Assembly (NCBI GenBank): GCA_015657535.1
Contig: JADHZB010001362.1
Coordinates: forward strand, 29,172-93,171
Direction of reading: 5' to 3'
Source of the DNA: Nephromyces sp. MM_2019
Lineage: Eukaryota > Apicomplexa > Aconoidasida > Nephromycida
DNA length: 64,000 nucleotides
Part shown: piece after piece, positions 1-13,100 of the stretch
Layout of the letters: every line of letters starts with the position of its first letter
Position numbering within the stretch: position 1 is the first letter of the stretch
Notes under the pieces: generated by a model
Databases searched by the model: none
Told to the model about the DNA's origin: nothing
The model's input: only the letters and a program-made list of their open reading frames with translations
Position numbers and translations under genes: made by a program

Positions 1-916
1 TACTGTTATGAAATATTCTTGAGCTTGAACTTAGCGTATGACTTACTACGCGAATGCTTCACCTCTATGCATAAAGAAACAAATATTACAAATCGTAGCA
101 TCAGCTGAATCTGACTAATTTATTACAATCTCTCTACGAGGCGTAACATATGCAGTTTAGATGCCTGCGATATGATGCCGTTATTTGATAGTTTGAATAG
201 ATAAATCAATTCTATCTTTTATTTTATTAAGCTTTTCAACAGAGGAATTTCTTGCGGCTTTCGCTGAATTAATTAGCAGTTAGCGAAAACAGTTCCTAAT
301 ACGATGTGATAAAGACACATGCATGTACATAGTTATATGTCCCTGGAAGATTAAGCACCACATGATAAACTATAGAAAATTTTGGACAATATTCCAGAGG
401 CCAAGCCTTTCCGTTTCAATTTCTTGCTAAGACTGGCAGGTTTAATTATGTGCAAGAAGGCAAAATAGACTGAATGTGGAACATACATTAGATTTTATGC
501 AACTTAATCAGATTTCCCCGGCTTTATACTAGTGTAGACTACCATTTCTTGAGAAGGTAATATCATCGTAGTAGTAGTCAATACATCATATGCGTGCCCT
601 CATCAATTTTGTGACCTGCACAATTTGCTCCTTTGCTTGATCCCTATAATTACGAGAAAAGAAGTATTCCACAACTACAGCGCCAAATTGAATCTAAACT
701 CATAATTCAAGCAAGAATTTATCGGGGTGTAATCTTCCAGCTTTGCGCTCAATTATTTTTCATCTGGAAGCAAAGATTTCGCGCAAAGAGGGAGATGCTC
801 TCCAATAGCTAACTGTAAAGTTTAAGACTAGATGTAGATTTACTAAAAAAATTGCCGTTGCATAGAAAAATTTTTCAGGATTTTAATTCTCCCATGGATG
901 CTAACGTAGATTATGA
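1..916. other. Unassigned flank downstream of the LCCL-family gene
   Basis: I see no convincing coding exon, repeat or RNA gene here. The stretch is AT-rich with many stops on both strands. It probably holds the 3' untranslated region of the minus-strand LCCL gene and intergenic DNA. Confidence 0.5.
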
Positions 917-3900
917 TTAGCCTAATCCCACCAACTTCTTTATCTTTAGCATGAAAATGGTTGTGATGGCCTCATCACAGATGTTCGCGGAATACTCTGT
1001 AGGTTTGCAAATCGACGATACTACGAGTTGTGAGTCCTTTACCATTATCTCCTTTGCAGCCTGAAATCAATCATGTATCGTGTCCATTTGATAGCTCTTT
1101 AAATTTAGCTAGAAGCACTGTACGTAGTATAGTTCCCCTTTTCTGAAGGCCAGGTTTGCGATAAGTGGTTCACCATTAACTTGTAAGAAGCTCCTGTTTA
1201 ACCCCGTCATTGCCGTACAAGGGCTTCCGACCTGCGCCTCCACGGAATATTTACCATTTTCAGGTAAGCTTATCGACCAGTAATTCGCAACACAGTCCTG
1301 TAAGAATTCTGAGATATTTTTCGGTCATTACATAGGAGTAAAGTGGTCGCACCGCTCCCTTTCTACATTCCTCGGAGCTGCTGCCTTTCGGGAATGCAAC
1401 ACCGCTACTTATAGTTACGGATTTGTTGTGAGGCTCGCAAGTTTCTACTTGAGCAGTTCTTAGCCAACCTTCAAAATTGGATATAAATAAATTTGAAAGA
1501 GAGAAAGCGTAAGACGTAGCATAGCTTACCGTAAAAAAATCCACCCCGGTAACCCTTAATTTCCCCATGATCCCAAAGTGGTTCCTGAAAGGTTACACCA
1601 CCCGCAAGTTATAATTTTTCTCTATAAAACTGGTGACAGTACGGTACATGTAGCTGGGAACTGGAGTGAGTCCTTCCAAATAAAATAGTCAAGTCGATCT
1701 GGTCAGGGAAGAGAAGCTTTTCGTAAGCTTCCGCCGCGGCGATAGATAGGGAGATGTCACTTGGGCCATGGGTGTGGGAATTTATACCATTGTTTGTTGA
1801 ATCACTAAAAAATGACCTTGGCCCTGCTATAGTTACGAGGGTCTTACAAAATTCCTCTTCTGGATTATTGCAAACCCCAGAATGTAGTGCTGCGGTACAC
1901 AAAGTTGATTCTGGCGCATAAATTTCTGCCCCATAAACGGAACCCTCAGGAGATATCAAGCAGTTCCTAGGACATGTAACTAGGAATTGCATGTTCTCTT
2001 CAAGTGCAGTCACCTCCGGAAAGCCTTTAATCGTTGCATCGCACACCTAAACAGCGGCAAACCACTTTTTGACGGGCATCAACGTAAAGCGCTCTTAGAA
2101 TGTGATCGAAATAACCTGAACTTTCAACTCCTTAATTGCGTGCGTACTCATTCCTTCTGAAGAATCATTACAAGTAGATCCTATCAGCTCAAATGCTCCG
2201 CCGCTATCGTGACCGCTTGTGTACATGCTAGATATTTCTATTTTCACCTGCATAGCGCAGGAATACATTTTTTTCCTTGCTGCAATATCAAGAAATTTGT
2301 TATTGCTTTAAGCTTCTAACTTGATTGGCTATATGCGCTTTCTTAAGGGTGAAAGTATTATGCTCGATATTGTTGGTATGAAGAATGTTTATTTTCTCTG
2401 TTTCTTCAAACTCTGGCGCTGTAAGAAATTAGAACACCAATTTTAATATATACACATGACAGTGCAGATCAGCGCTTCTCTGCTGAACACTCATGATAAG
2501 TTACCCCCGAACGTAAGAAGGAGCTCTGAGGGCCATGTAACTATATCGTCCAATGGCTTAAAACGAAATCCAGACCTAAAGCAGGGGGAATAGTGGCATG
2601 TGCTGGCAATGCATGTTGTATGAGCTGTGTACTCCTGCAGCTTACACTTGCACCGGAAGCTTAAATTTTATGCTCACAAGGTGGCCAATCCCTGGAGGCT
2701 TGACGGACTTAATATAAAGTCTATTCTCACGAGGAGCCACATTATAGAAGCGGTCTAACCATTTCCTCCGGAAGTCCTCCACATGCCGTGCTTCTGATCA
2801 ATATTCTTGCCGCTGAATGCTGCCTTGCAACCATAAGCTTCAGACTCAAAAGATGATGCATGGCAACTTTCGAAAACTGGGCTCCCCGTAAGTGATAACA
2901 CCTGCTCTCTACCACCTGACTCGCCGTAGAACTAGAGGCTTGAAAATTTAGCAGCATAAAAAGTTCACTTACTGCACGTAACACCTTCCGGTTCGAGCTC
3001 CTCCAGATACATAACGAACGGCATACCTCGTTGCTTCACCTCAAAACTGATCCATCCTGCTTCTTTTACTTCAAAGTACAAGATTCGCCATCTTTCTACC
3101 TTAGTAGCAGGGGCACGAATATCTTTAGCTTCGAGTACAGAAAAAAAGTCTTGTGTTTCGTGCGCAGTCTGTTGGTATTCAGAGGGGGGCTCAATAGGCA
3201 AGAGAGCGCTTGCCGGTACTGCTACATATAACGTAACCGCATCATTTACGTAAACATCAATTTTCGACATTTTAGGGGACTTCAGCGTGCGTATTAATTT
3301 CCTGCCAGCGTATCGCTGAGGAATATCGCCGAAGAAGTGGTCCTTGTCATCTTTAAAGACTCTCTCTCCATTGTTCAGGATGCAAAGCTCAAATAGAGAT
3401 GGATCAAGCCTGATGCATCTTTCATTATCAGTATGGAAGTTATATTGATTCACACTAAGTTATCGCGTACCCAGATATCTTAAGTGGCATAGCAGGGCGC
3501 GATTGGAATAAATACTTTTTCTTTATAATTTCTTCTTCGAAATTGTCTGAGCTCCAGGCTAACCTGGATGCAAACGGTGAGGCCTGCACTTGGCGCACTC
3601 AAAAGAAGCAGTTTTTCGCTTACTTCATATTGGTAGTTGGCTCAACAGCATAATTTAAATGAATGGAATAAAACATTTCCAGGCGTAACATATATTTCTG
3701 TCCGCGATGTAGCTTTTGCGGTGGTGACATTCTCTTTTGGAGACCAATTTGATCGAAATTGCTCAGCAATGCCACTTCCCCAGGAATGGTGTAATTCACG
3801 CTGCTACCTTTTGGCATGCGGACTGCTGCCACAGCCTGCTGGTTTAGAAACAGCCTAGCCCCACCATGAGTCTCTGCAACCCCGCAAGTCACTGTATTCG

Positions 3901-5211
3901 ATTCGTTGCTTACTTTAGTATTCTATTTCTGCCTACCTATGACGAATCTGAACACTCCACTATGTGGAACCATCACGTATCCGTCCCATCCTGTGACAGA
4001 AAAACATCAGGATGAGTTTTGTAGGCGCAATCAAGGCAGTTGCTAACTAATTGTACTCACGTACTGAGAACTCACTGGCGGAGATCCCCTCTATAGGGCC
4101 CGCCGGCCCAAACTTAAAATCGATAATTGGATCATTCCGGAAAGTATACGGTAATCCCTTAAACGTAGGGTTATTGTAATACTTCCCTCGTAATCCATCC
4201 GGTTCTGGAAATCCTTCGTAACTAAAAGCATACATATTTGGAATGCGGTTCCTGCATGCTCCAGTAAGTGGTGATCATCAAGCTAACCCAGGTATCGAAG
4301 CACAGTTCTTAGGACTGTGCATTGAAGATGCAGCCTCTTTTTTAATATCACTTTTTACTCTTTCACTGGAAAGTGCTATCTTGTGCAGCTTCCTTGAAGC
4401 TTCAAATGCTTTATCAAGGCAAGTTTGACTGTGGGATAAGTGGCTCTCTATTTTTTCTAGCTTAGAGCCGATAGCTTCATGGTTGGCTTCACAGGCATTC
4501 TTAAACCTACAAAATATGGGATCAATACCTCATTGTCCTCTATACGATTTTTAATATCTGATACCTTCGCTTGACATCTTCTATCCGTTTGTTTAAAGCG
4601 TCGAGTCGCATGACCTACATGGCTTAATTTTTTTACATAAATTCAGGTTTTCGAATTCGATGTCGTCACCCCTGACCATAGATTCAGCTTCCAGTACTCT
4701 TAGTTCAAAAGCTTCGGCCAACTTTGTGCGCACTCTATCTGTACAGCACGAAATTCATTTAAGCATTTCAAATAATGCTCCCTAGAACATAACTGTTTGT
4801 AGAGGTATTTTTTACCATAATCAACCAATTGTTCGCAGTAGTTCCAATCGATGGGCCCTTTACCCAGAAGCTGTACTTCTACGTAGCACCACTCCCGACC
4901 TGTATGTATGTAAAAAGCCGTTAGCAACTCCGCTAATATTTTTGATACTCATGCATGTGTAAACCTGATGATCCCGTCGGAGTACGAGCATCTGTACAGT
5001 CCGTATATGTTTGGTCATCTTGTACAAAGGCCGCAGCGCACAATCTCCCGTCAATGGTTTTTCTACGTTGGTTGCGAAACTCTGTAAGTTTCTGCAGTGG
5101 CTCTCTTTCCGCAGCAGACTGGGTGCCACCCGATTCTTGTCCCGCTACGGCAAGTGTCACGCATGCTAAAATAGCGAGGGATAGCCATATGTTTGCCCTG
5201 CTTTTCTTCAT
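917..5211 (-). CDS. Secreted LCCL-domain (CCp family, CCp5/FNPA-like) multidomain protein
   Basis: I assemble 19 exons (minus strand, 5' to 3'): 5211-4965, 4899-4816, 4738-4677, 4614-4565, 4506-4288, 4251-4061, 3990-3937, 3873-3624, 3454-2973, 2915-2760, 2691-2646, 2575-2505, 2418-2321, 2247-2116, 2046-1648, 1584-1530, 1468-1332, 1297-1124, 1060-917. All phases close, giving 1016 aa. Residues 1-24 are a signal peptide (hydrophobic LAILACVTLAVAG core). Residues 54-110 are a fibronectin type II domain with C58, C72, the GREWC motif and a final NYC. A predicted coiled coil (111-220) follows, then PA14 (221-386; GLRGKYYNNP, FSVRWDGY, THGGARLFLN). Next come an unassigned segment (387-546), a discoidin-like domain (547-714; GMWRTSGGNG), LCCL (715-847; CPRNC, STLCTAALHSGVC, NNGINS) and a C-terminal lectin-like region (ENGKYSVEAQVGSPC). 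In Plasmodium, CCp proteins act extracellularly in sexual stages and in oocyst or sporozoite development. The LCCL domain favours CCp5 over FNPA. The domain calls are firm; the paralog is an inference. Confidence 0.88.
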
Positions 5212-5876
5212 TATGTGCTCAACATGTAGCAAATCACCGGAGAACATTGACGGATAGTGCTGCTCATCAGGCGCTCATAGCCCAAGCAGTCCCATCGAGG
5301 TTAAAACTCCACGGCGGGGGGCTTGCACGAGTGTACTTACTCTAACCCCAGACGTGATGATGCATTGCTACCAAGCAACCACAAAGACGCCATCACTCCC
5401 GTTAGTAGACACATAATGAGAGCGAATTTTCAGCAACACTGCTCGTCACAACAAAAGTTTTTTCGCTTTATTACAACAGTAAGGCAATAAAGGGAGCACA
5501 AACGAAAGCATACTGAGGTCACATCCCTTATTACAGGCGTACTTACTACGCGTAATCAGCTGCACCAAAGATTTTTTTTGGAACAATATAAACAAAGCGC
5601 TATCAGTAAGAGCTAGGACCATTGTTTTATCTACACCCATTGGATTATCAAGCTTCTATATGCCTTCGTAGCACCGTTATTTAGGGACATGTTTATATAT
5701 GCATTATCTGTGTAGCTGAAATTTGCACCGATTACCTATACTTTAATCCTGAAATACTAAGTCCATCAGATATAGTACGCTTACTGAAAAGCCAATTTAA
5801 TTTTATAGCAAAAAAATACACCAGAAACAACTTATTGAAACGACATGAGCGCAACACTGCCGTAATTTTGCACTGC
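5212..5876. other. Intergenic region
   Basis: This separates the start of the LCCL gene from the 3' end of the next minus-strand gene. It presumably holds the LCCL gene promoter. I recognise no gene or clear motif. Confidence 0.5.
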
Positions 5877-6281
5877 TCAATTTTCGTAAGTCTCAGGATG
5901 ATAGCAATCACAGGGATCTGAATTTGTTGCAAAGGCATTGCTCCATTCAGAATTTACTTCCCCCTGCCTCCTCTTGCGAAAAACTCCTTGTGTTTTGCAT
6001 GGTATAGGTCTAAAAAGGTTGTACTTGCCAAATAGATGCGCTGAAACAGCGGTGACACCAGGATCAACTCCTCTGGAGTAAGGCCAGCCGAATTGCAATG
6101 GGCCTGGCGGACGGTCAATGGGTGCATGAGAGGTGACAGGTTTTTCCCTGTCATGTATAACCTTCTCATCAGTGTCATCGAAAACTGAGTTTAATATTAT
6201 TTGTTCTCCTTCTTTCCTCAGTAGGTCTGGTATCTTTTTAGTACCGTCCATGCTACTTCTTCGTCTGTTTTGCTGTGCCAT
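5877..6281 (-). CDS. Uncharacterised 134-aa protein with Cys-containing C terminus
   Basis: A single exon runs from ATG at 6281 to TGA at 5877. The frame stays open upstream to 6320, so a 5' exon is possible. The N-terminal half is charged and basic (MAQQNRRRSSMDGTKKIPDL). The C-terminal half is the part that looks conserved, with GPLQFGWPYSRGVDPG, a SAHLFGKYNLFRP stretch and a C-terminal DPCDCYHPETY. I see no signal peptide or membrane segment. I do not recognise the family. The Pro/Gly/aromatic composition resembles small subunits of mitochondrial complexes, but that is only an impression. The absence of stops and the amino-acid composition support real coding. Confidence 0.6.
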   Translation of the reverse strand: MAQQNRRRSSMDGTKKIPDLLRKEGEQIILNSVFDDTDEKVIHDREKPVTSHAPIDRPPGPLQFGWPYSRGVDPGVTAVSAHLFGKYNLFRPIPCKTQGVFRKRRQGEVNSEWSNAFATNSDPCDCYHPETYEN

Positions 6282-9200
6282 TGCTAATTCGTAGCTTCGC
6301 CTGCTTGAGAGATTTAGCAAGGTACTGCTCCTAAATAATTTTACAGAGTAGGGATATTCAAATAAGTAATTGAGTCGTTATAGATATTACCAGAACAAGC
6401 TTTTTCTAAGCCAAATCCAGGAGATATAGGCTACAAAAAATTGAACGCTTTCTGTGAGGTGCTGAAATTATCGCTTAGTCTCAATACATCATACAAGAAG
6501 ACCAGCTACTAAAGTGGTTGAAGCTGCGTATTCTATTCTAGGCATACGTATCAACGCATCTTGGTTCGCCCGTGGAGCCACTAAATGTAACAAGCTCTGC
6601 GTGACCAGATGCGCTGGCAGTACTCGTTGCCGGCAGCGGATAAATATTCTCAGTAGCTAAATAGTTAATTTGCAAGCAATACGCTGTGCAGACTATGGTA
6701 CCTTCTTTACAACTTCAAAATTCCGATTTGAGGCGTCGCTGGGAAGAATCTAGACGTGAGGTTTCGTTTCGGGAAGCCAGAAATAGCTACTTCCAAGTTT
6801 CTGAAATATGTATCAAGCTGGCAAGTTCTTAATAGCATAGATTGCTGTACTCACATCCGTGGTATGAGGCTATTTAGATGATAGTAACTGGGCTGTGCCA
6901 TATTTTCATAGCTTTTTATTATGAATAATATATGCAAGGACCTGGTGTCAGAATTATGGGTTGAAAAATGAACGTTCAATGCAAGACCGTGCTGGGTTTC
7001 CTGCGGTTACAGCGCATGAGGTTAGACTTAGGCTTCTTGTTTGTGGTAGAGGCTTACAGCAACTACGCCGATGATACGGCTCTTGTGGGCCGGATGCTAC
7101 GTGGGCGGCGAACCAGTCCATAAGCACGTACAATTCTTGTAGTGGCGCCACTAGCCATCCCTACGTAGCCTTGCGCACGTCTGCTGCTACTAGATTACGT
7201 AGGGCTGTGCCATTCGCCACGAGGACGGTCGTATGCCGCTTTTCACCGCTATATCCCGGACGGTAAGCAGTGACTTGAATAAGGCCTAGTAAGGTTTCCC
7301 TCAATGCAATTGGCAAATGCCCCTCGTGCAACATGGTCAACACGCTGTAGTACTTCCCAGGCCTTTACGAAAAAAGTATATTAGCTACTATTCATTCATT
7401 GGACAATTGGAACTGTTACTTTTTCGAAGCTTTTATAAGTTGTATTGAGGGCACTCGTACGGAGCTGAGTAAGATGGTATCAATATGCCAATATTATTGG
7501 CGGAGGCCAGTCACTGTAATGTGTCAAAGAATGTAGCTTTTGTGACATCGTAGCATGCCAACCCCTGAATAACTTTGATGTGTACAGCATGTCATTTTTG
7601 ATCATTTCTGAACACGGAAAAACCAACTTTTAAGAGCCTATGAACCCTTCGGTGAAGCATATATTTTTTTGATGAATAGGTTCAAGTTATTGAAAAAGCG
7701 GCCAGCTTACAAGAAGCCCATAAAAGTGCGTAGATTCCAGTATAGGTCATGCCATGAGAAAATGGGAATCCATGTATCCGCAGCTATCCCAACAAAAATA
7801 CAAAAGAATGTGAGGCCACACCTCAGGAACGATTCATGCTATTGAAACAACTTGCTTTGGAAGCTTTCATCCTAAACCCCTTGTTCAGAGGCAATAACTT
7901 ATTGGCGAGCGGACAGCCCGCAACCCCCCGCTTCGCTTAATACAGCGAATACTGTTTGATCCTTTCTTTGCAACCAGTAATTTCTTGTGAAGTATTTATC
8001 ATTAAACAGAAATTAGTGACTTTATTACTTCTAATTCTTGGTGTATCCTTGAAAATCGCAGTGCCACTATAATTAATTGGTTTCCTAAAAGATGGTAAAT
8101 ATGTGTTGCAGGTACGCTGCTTTGCTCTCCTGTCGATTATTATTACTCAGGAATATAATCGAACGCCGAAAAAATACACGCATAGGGTATCTTGTTTTAC
8201 CTCCAAGTAATTTTTAGTCACTTAAGGATGTATACGCAGGGGTTACGCATAACTCAAGCAGGTGAGCACCAGGGATGTTGCCAAGAGAATGAGCGAGGAA
8301 AAAATTCTAGCTGATGGTGGTGTTCCGAATTCACAATGGAGAATTTCTAATGGAATGCCAGCTTAAAAATTCTCATTCCAAACCATTCTTCTCTATCGAA
8401 GAATGAGCCCGCTTTCACTTTTGCAATGAGAATTACATCTAGTAGAGCCACTGTAGTAAATGTTGTATCAAGTTGGCCTGTAGCATTACGAATAGTATAG
8501 GCACACCGTCGCAAGCTGCATTTTAACTTTCAAGAAACCCCTTTAAAATCTATTGAAGGAGGTGTATATGCGTGGCACTGCCATACAGGTTTTTTTTGCA
8601 GCTTTAATATAATTGTAACTTTCAACTGAATTAGAAGAGCCTACAGGTAGGATCGCTTGGGCACTCCAAATCATCGTAAAAATTCTCCAATCGATACGCA
8701 CTCACAGAAATAAGGCAACGACAAACGTGCGGAGTCCTTGCCAAAAAAGGCTGATTTTGCGTTTTAATCCACTTTTTTATAGCACCGTTAGTCCTGCCGC
8801 TCAGCGGAATCTAGGTACCATGAAGGGATTTTTTCAATCTTCAGCACTCTGTTTTCTCACTATCAGCACCTAAAAGTTCTTATAACAGTGGCTCATAAAC
8901 GCAAATGCTCTCAAATTTAATTTGAAGTAGCATGATGGGTATAGCTATAGCACAAGCTGCTCGTATTTTTAAAGAAACGATAAATGGAGGTTAAATAGCA
9001 CCACGGGATCCCCCCAAAGATATGAGAGAATAAGCAGGTAGAAGCAAAAAAAAGCAAAAATCTTTGGTGCATCAATGTTACTAAGGAAATCTGTTGATGC
9101 TAAGCGGAAGTTTTGATGTTGAGAACAAAAGCGAGCTTGCTTGCCTCTTTCCCCAGCATAAAGTCTTTTCACGTATACTATAAATCAGCGCCATAGGCAA

Positions 9201-10152
9201 CTTCAACTTAAAATATATACCCAGTTAATTCCGGCCCAAAAAAAGCTAAAAATAATACAAATATGACTGTAGAGATCGTGCTATATGAATAACCTTATGC
9301 TTTGCTACAAGCAGGACCGATACAATTTTTTTAATTTATTAGCAGATTGTTCAAGAACTAAAATAAAGCTAATCTTATATGTAATGGCCTAATTTTCCTA
9401 CCCTATAGGAGGTAAAACTCAAGGATACGGTTTTGCGGCCTTATTTTGGCTGCTATTTTCGTGAGTTCTTTATTTTCGATTGTTTTAGAATTCGATAATA
9501 CAGCTTCAGGCTGCCCACTGTTAACGACCACAGTGCAAACAGAAGATCATTATAGTGAGCTTCTCTTCCCAATCCGTAAGTGCCTATTTTGAGGAGGTGA
9601 AACGGAAGCTTCGTAGTTTCATAGCCATTTTACTCGAACACCTTGGTTCCAAATAGCTGGGGGAAGCAACAGTAAAGCGCAAGCTATGAAATAAAGTGGG
9701 TACTTTAAAGAAATTGTAGCGTTTTAATCGAAATAGCTAAGCAATTTATTCAATAAGATGTGAAGAATATTTTATACTATCTTTTTTAATATTCTTTAAG
9801 CGCGATTAAAATAAAGTTTGTGCTATAATAACAAGGTCACACGGTGTAGCAATGCTTCGAGGAATAATGAAACAGAAAAAATCACTGACTAATCCTCCAA
9901 GCAACATTAATTAATGCATAGATTTGAAGAAAATCGCAATCTAGTCTTCCCCCAAAAAAACTTTCGAAAAAAGACGAATGCTGTTGGGGATAATCACTTC
10001 AAATTACATACAACAAAAAACTAGCGATGAATAGAGGCTTCAGTGCTTAAGGATGCACTTGAAACGCTTAGGAAGTGCAATACATAAGGAAGGACGCTGA
10101 AACAGAAGCAGGCAATAAGCTTGAATGGCAGCACACATCATTATTTGTTCCC
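6282..10152. other. Long gap with one GC-richer candidate locus
   Basis: Most of this stretch is AT-rich with no recognisable exon. The exception is about 6960-7350, which is GC-richer and partly open on both strands. See the separate low-confidence entry there. Confidence 0.4.
6968..7258 (+). CDS. Tentative small plus-strand gene
   Basis: An ATG at 6968 in an AAAATG context opens a 51-codon frame to 7123. It contains the string SNYADDTALVGRM. After a TAG-ended acceptor at about 7170, another frame reads LLLLDYVGLCHSPRG and stops at TGA (7256-7258, within CAGTGA). A GTAGAG or GTGGGC donor could join them in phase 0. The minus strand is also open over 7161-7343, so even the strand is uncertain. 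I recognise no family. Confidence 0.22.
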
Positions 10153-13100
10153 TTAAGTGCACACCACAGAATAACTGTACATACCCATTTTCGGTGCTTC
10201 ATCTGGGGTAGCCTTGTAGCTTCCTTTGCCGTTAGGATGACCACTTTTAAATTCTCCTTCATACTCGCTCTTGTCTGCCCAGATCATCTTGCCGTTTCCT
10301 TCCATTTTGCTATCCTTGAATTGACCGGTATAAGTGCGCCCGTCGGCAAAGTAGAACGTTCCCTGCCCGTGCATCTTACACAAACTCCACTCGCCCTCGT
10401 AGCTTCGTCCATCTGGCCAGGTGTACTTTCCAAAGCCTAGTCATGACGGCATTGTACTTTAACAAATTTCAAAACGCAATAGCGAAGAACGCGATTAACC
10501 AATTCCATTCCAAAGCATTATATTAGTCAGTTACCACACAGTTCTGCTTGGTACCGTCTACCATAGAATGGAAAAATGTTAAATCGGGCAATAAACGAGC
10601 TGAGCAAGCTGAAAAATTAGCGTTTAAGTTTTTACTTCATTTCACAGTGCTAAAGAAGTCATCTAATGAAGTTTAGTGTTTACCATTCATATCTCCATCT
10701 GCAAATTCTCCTTCGTAAACGTCTCCCTGAGGCGAAATCATTTTTCCTAATCCACTCTTAGAACCTTTCCTGAGGAAATTTGGAACTTAACTTTTTACGA
10801 GAAACAGGGGCAACTGTGCAAGAACAACGTAGTACCAATCCTCCCTTACGCATACTACAAAAGAAGATATACCCCACCGCTTGCTTTTCAAAATAAAAAT
10901 TTTACTTGAATTCTCCTTCGTAAACGGATCCATCCGCCATAGTTTCATTTCCACGACCATGTCGTTTATCATTGGCCCACTCACCGACATACCTACGTAA
11001 TAAAAATAAGGATATGCAGGAAGGTAGCATAGAGTGCAATCAATTTTTCATTGGAAACATAATATTCTACTACGAAATTCTTGAGTTGCTACTTTTTCTC
11101 CTTTGCAATTCGTCTTGCCTATACCTTTTATGTCAAAGTTGCGTATATATTTTTTTGTGTCATATTTGCCATAGATTATGATTGAATGTCACCTCGTGCG
11201 CACATCTGGTAACGGCAGGTCAATAACTACGTATCCTTTACATCTTTTTTCTATGCTAGGGAGATGTTCATTTAATTCTGTAGGGTATGTACTTCAAAAA
11301 ATACGTGCACTACATAGAACTAGAGGAAAATTAATGCGGCATCTTAAGCAAGGACTACACTTGCACATGATCTACTATCGCCATACATTCCCTTTTGGGA
11401 AAAAATGGTCTGCTTCTGGCTCCGATATGTTGCTTTCAAAACGATGGACTGCAAAAAAGGCTTGTAGCTCTTGACCGACACAGAGATAACATCACGCAAA
11501 ATGTGTTGTTTACTAACATGGAGCCATTTTTGAAAGTGTAAACTCCTAGTCTTGTGCTTGTATGGGCTTTCGCAGCTACGAACTCTCCTTCATACTTGCT
11601 TCCATCAGGTCTTATAAGTCGACCAAAGCCTTGAAAGCAATAAATGACTCTTCCACGTGAGTTTTTTATGCATCGAAAAATTAACTCTTGTACCAAGGAG
11701 TGCAGTCAAGGTAGGCTTAGTTATGTATGTTTTTTACAGGCCTGCTGCTTCAGTAGTCGCAGGCACAAGGAATTTACGATGGTACTTTCAAATTACGTAG
11801 CGGTTTTTTTTGGAAAGCTATTTGTAGTTTACGACGATACCTGTTTAAAGGAGAAAAATACAACAAAATTCGTACACCAATCTTCAATATTTATGTGTTC
11901 ATAGTGTGTATTGCATACATGCTTGTCTCACCTTCAATTTTGCCGTCACGAAATTGTCCAGTGTAGACAATACCGTTAGGTTGTGTTTGCATCCCTTTTC
12001 CATGCTGCTTTCCAGCCTATGCCGAGAAAAAAGATTGTAAGTGATTTGCAAATTTGATGCATAAGCGGAGAATAGTATAGCGAAGTAGTGATGTTTTTGC
12101 TTATTCATGTCTCAGGCATAACTAATCCAGCGGTTGCCATGTCTGTAATATTGCATTAGAAACTAAGCTTGCTATGGACTCTACATTGGGAGACCCTTTT
12201 TTAGTACTTAAAAAAATTAGTGAGCTGATGAGTACCAGAATATGTGCTACTGTGGCGAAATATCAATTTCGAGAAGTAAACCTGCTAATCGGGGATTTTC
12301 TTGGCCTCTATTTACATGGTCCCCCCCGAAATAGCTTAGCTAGCAATTCATTTTTCACGTTGAAAAAGCGATTGGCTCTTGGAGTACCTTCCACTGCCCA
12401 CGGTATATTACTCCGTCACTCAAGGTCGCAGGTTCATCGGCAGGCTCTAACTCCAAATCGATGTCGAACAGGGGATTATTAGCGTTGCTTTTCGCTAACG
12501 CCTCTGCAGCTTGTTTCTAGCGAAGTAAAACAATTGTAAATATTAATTTCGGCACAATAATTACTGCTCTCATGTCGAAGTGCAGCAATGTTTAAGGGGA
12601 TTTCAATGTTAGCTAAACAGATTTCCTTGCTTGCACTCATGGATGTGGTTAACGAGGTATCAATTGTTGTTTGACTCAATCGAGAGTGTTCATTTTTTCT
12701 TCTTCATTAATGGCAGTATTTTTGTGACGATGCTATAGATATTACTGCAAAAAAGGCCCAAGGGCTGCATGAAATTTCAGGTAATAACCTCGAAGCTGAA
12801 AGAATAGGTGGTACCTCTACAGATTAACTTAGGTTATTCGTAATTTCCGGAAGTTAGCCTTTACTCTGTGTTTTAGCTTTATTTTTCACTCGCACTTTTC
12901 ACGTGCACCCCATGTTCGCTTTGCTACACTTTTACATACTCCTCTCAAAATATACTCCGTTCCTAACTCTTTTTTTGCAGTTATACATTTTTTTCAGCTT
13001 TAATTAACTCCCGTCAGACTCCTGATTTTTATTTGCATTTTTTACTATGACATTTTATGTAGGCACTTTATTATGAAATACTTGTATACCTCAGCGAGGA

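Noticed and set aside
2742..2984. Frameshift breaking the LCCL-family gene
   Set aside because: A 68-nt intron (2759-2692) and neighbouring introns restore one continuous reading, so no frameshift is needed.
7035..7075. Reverse-transcriptase remnant based on YADD
   Set aside because: Only a four-residue match. No flanking RT blocks, endonuclease, tail or target duplication is visible.
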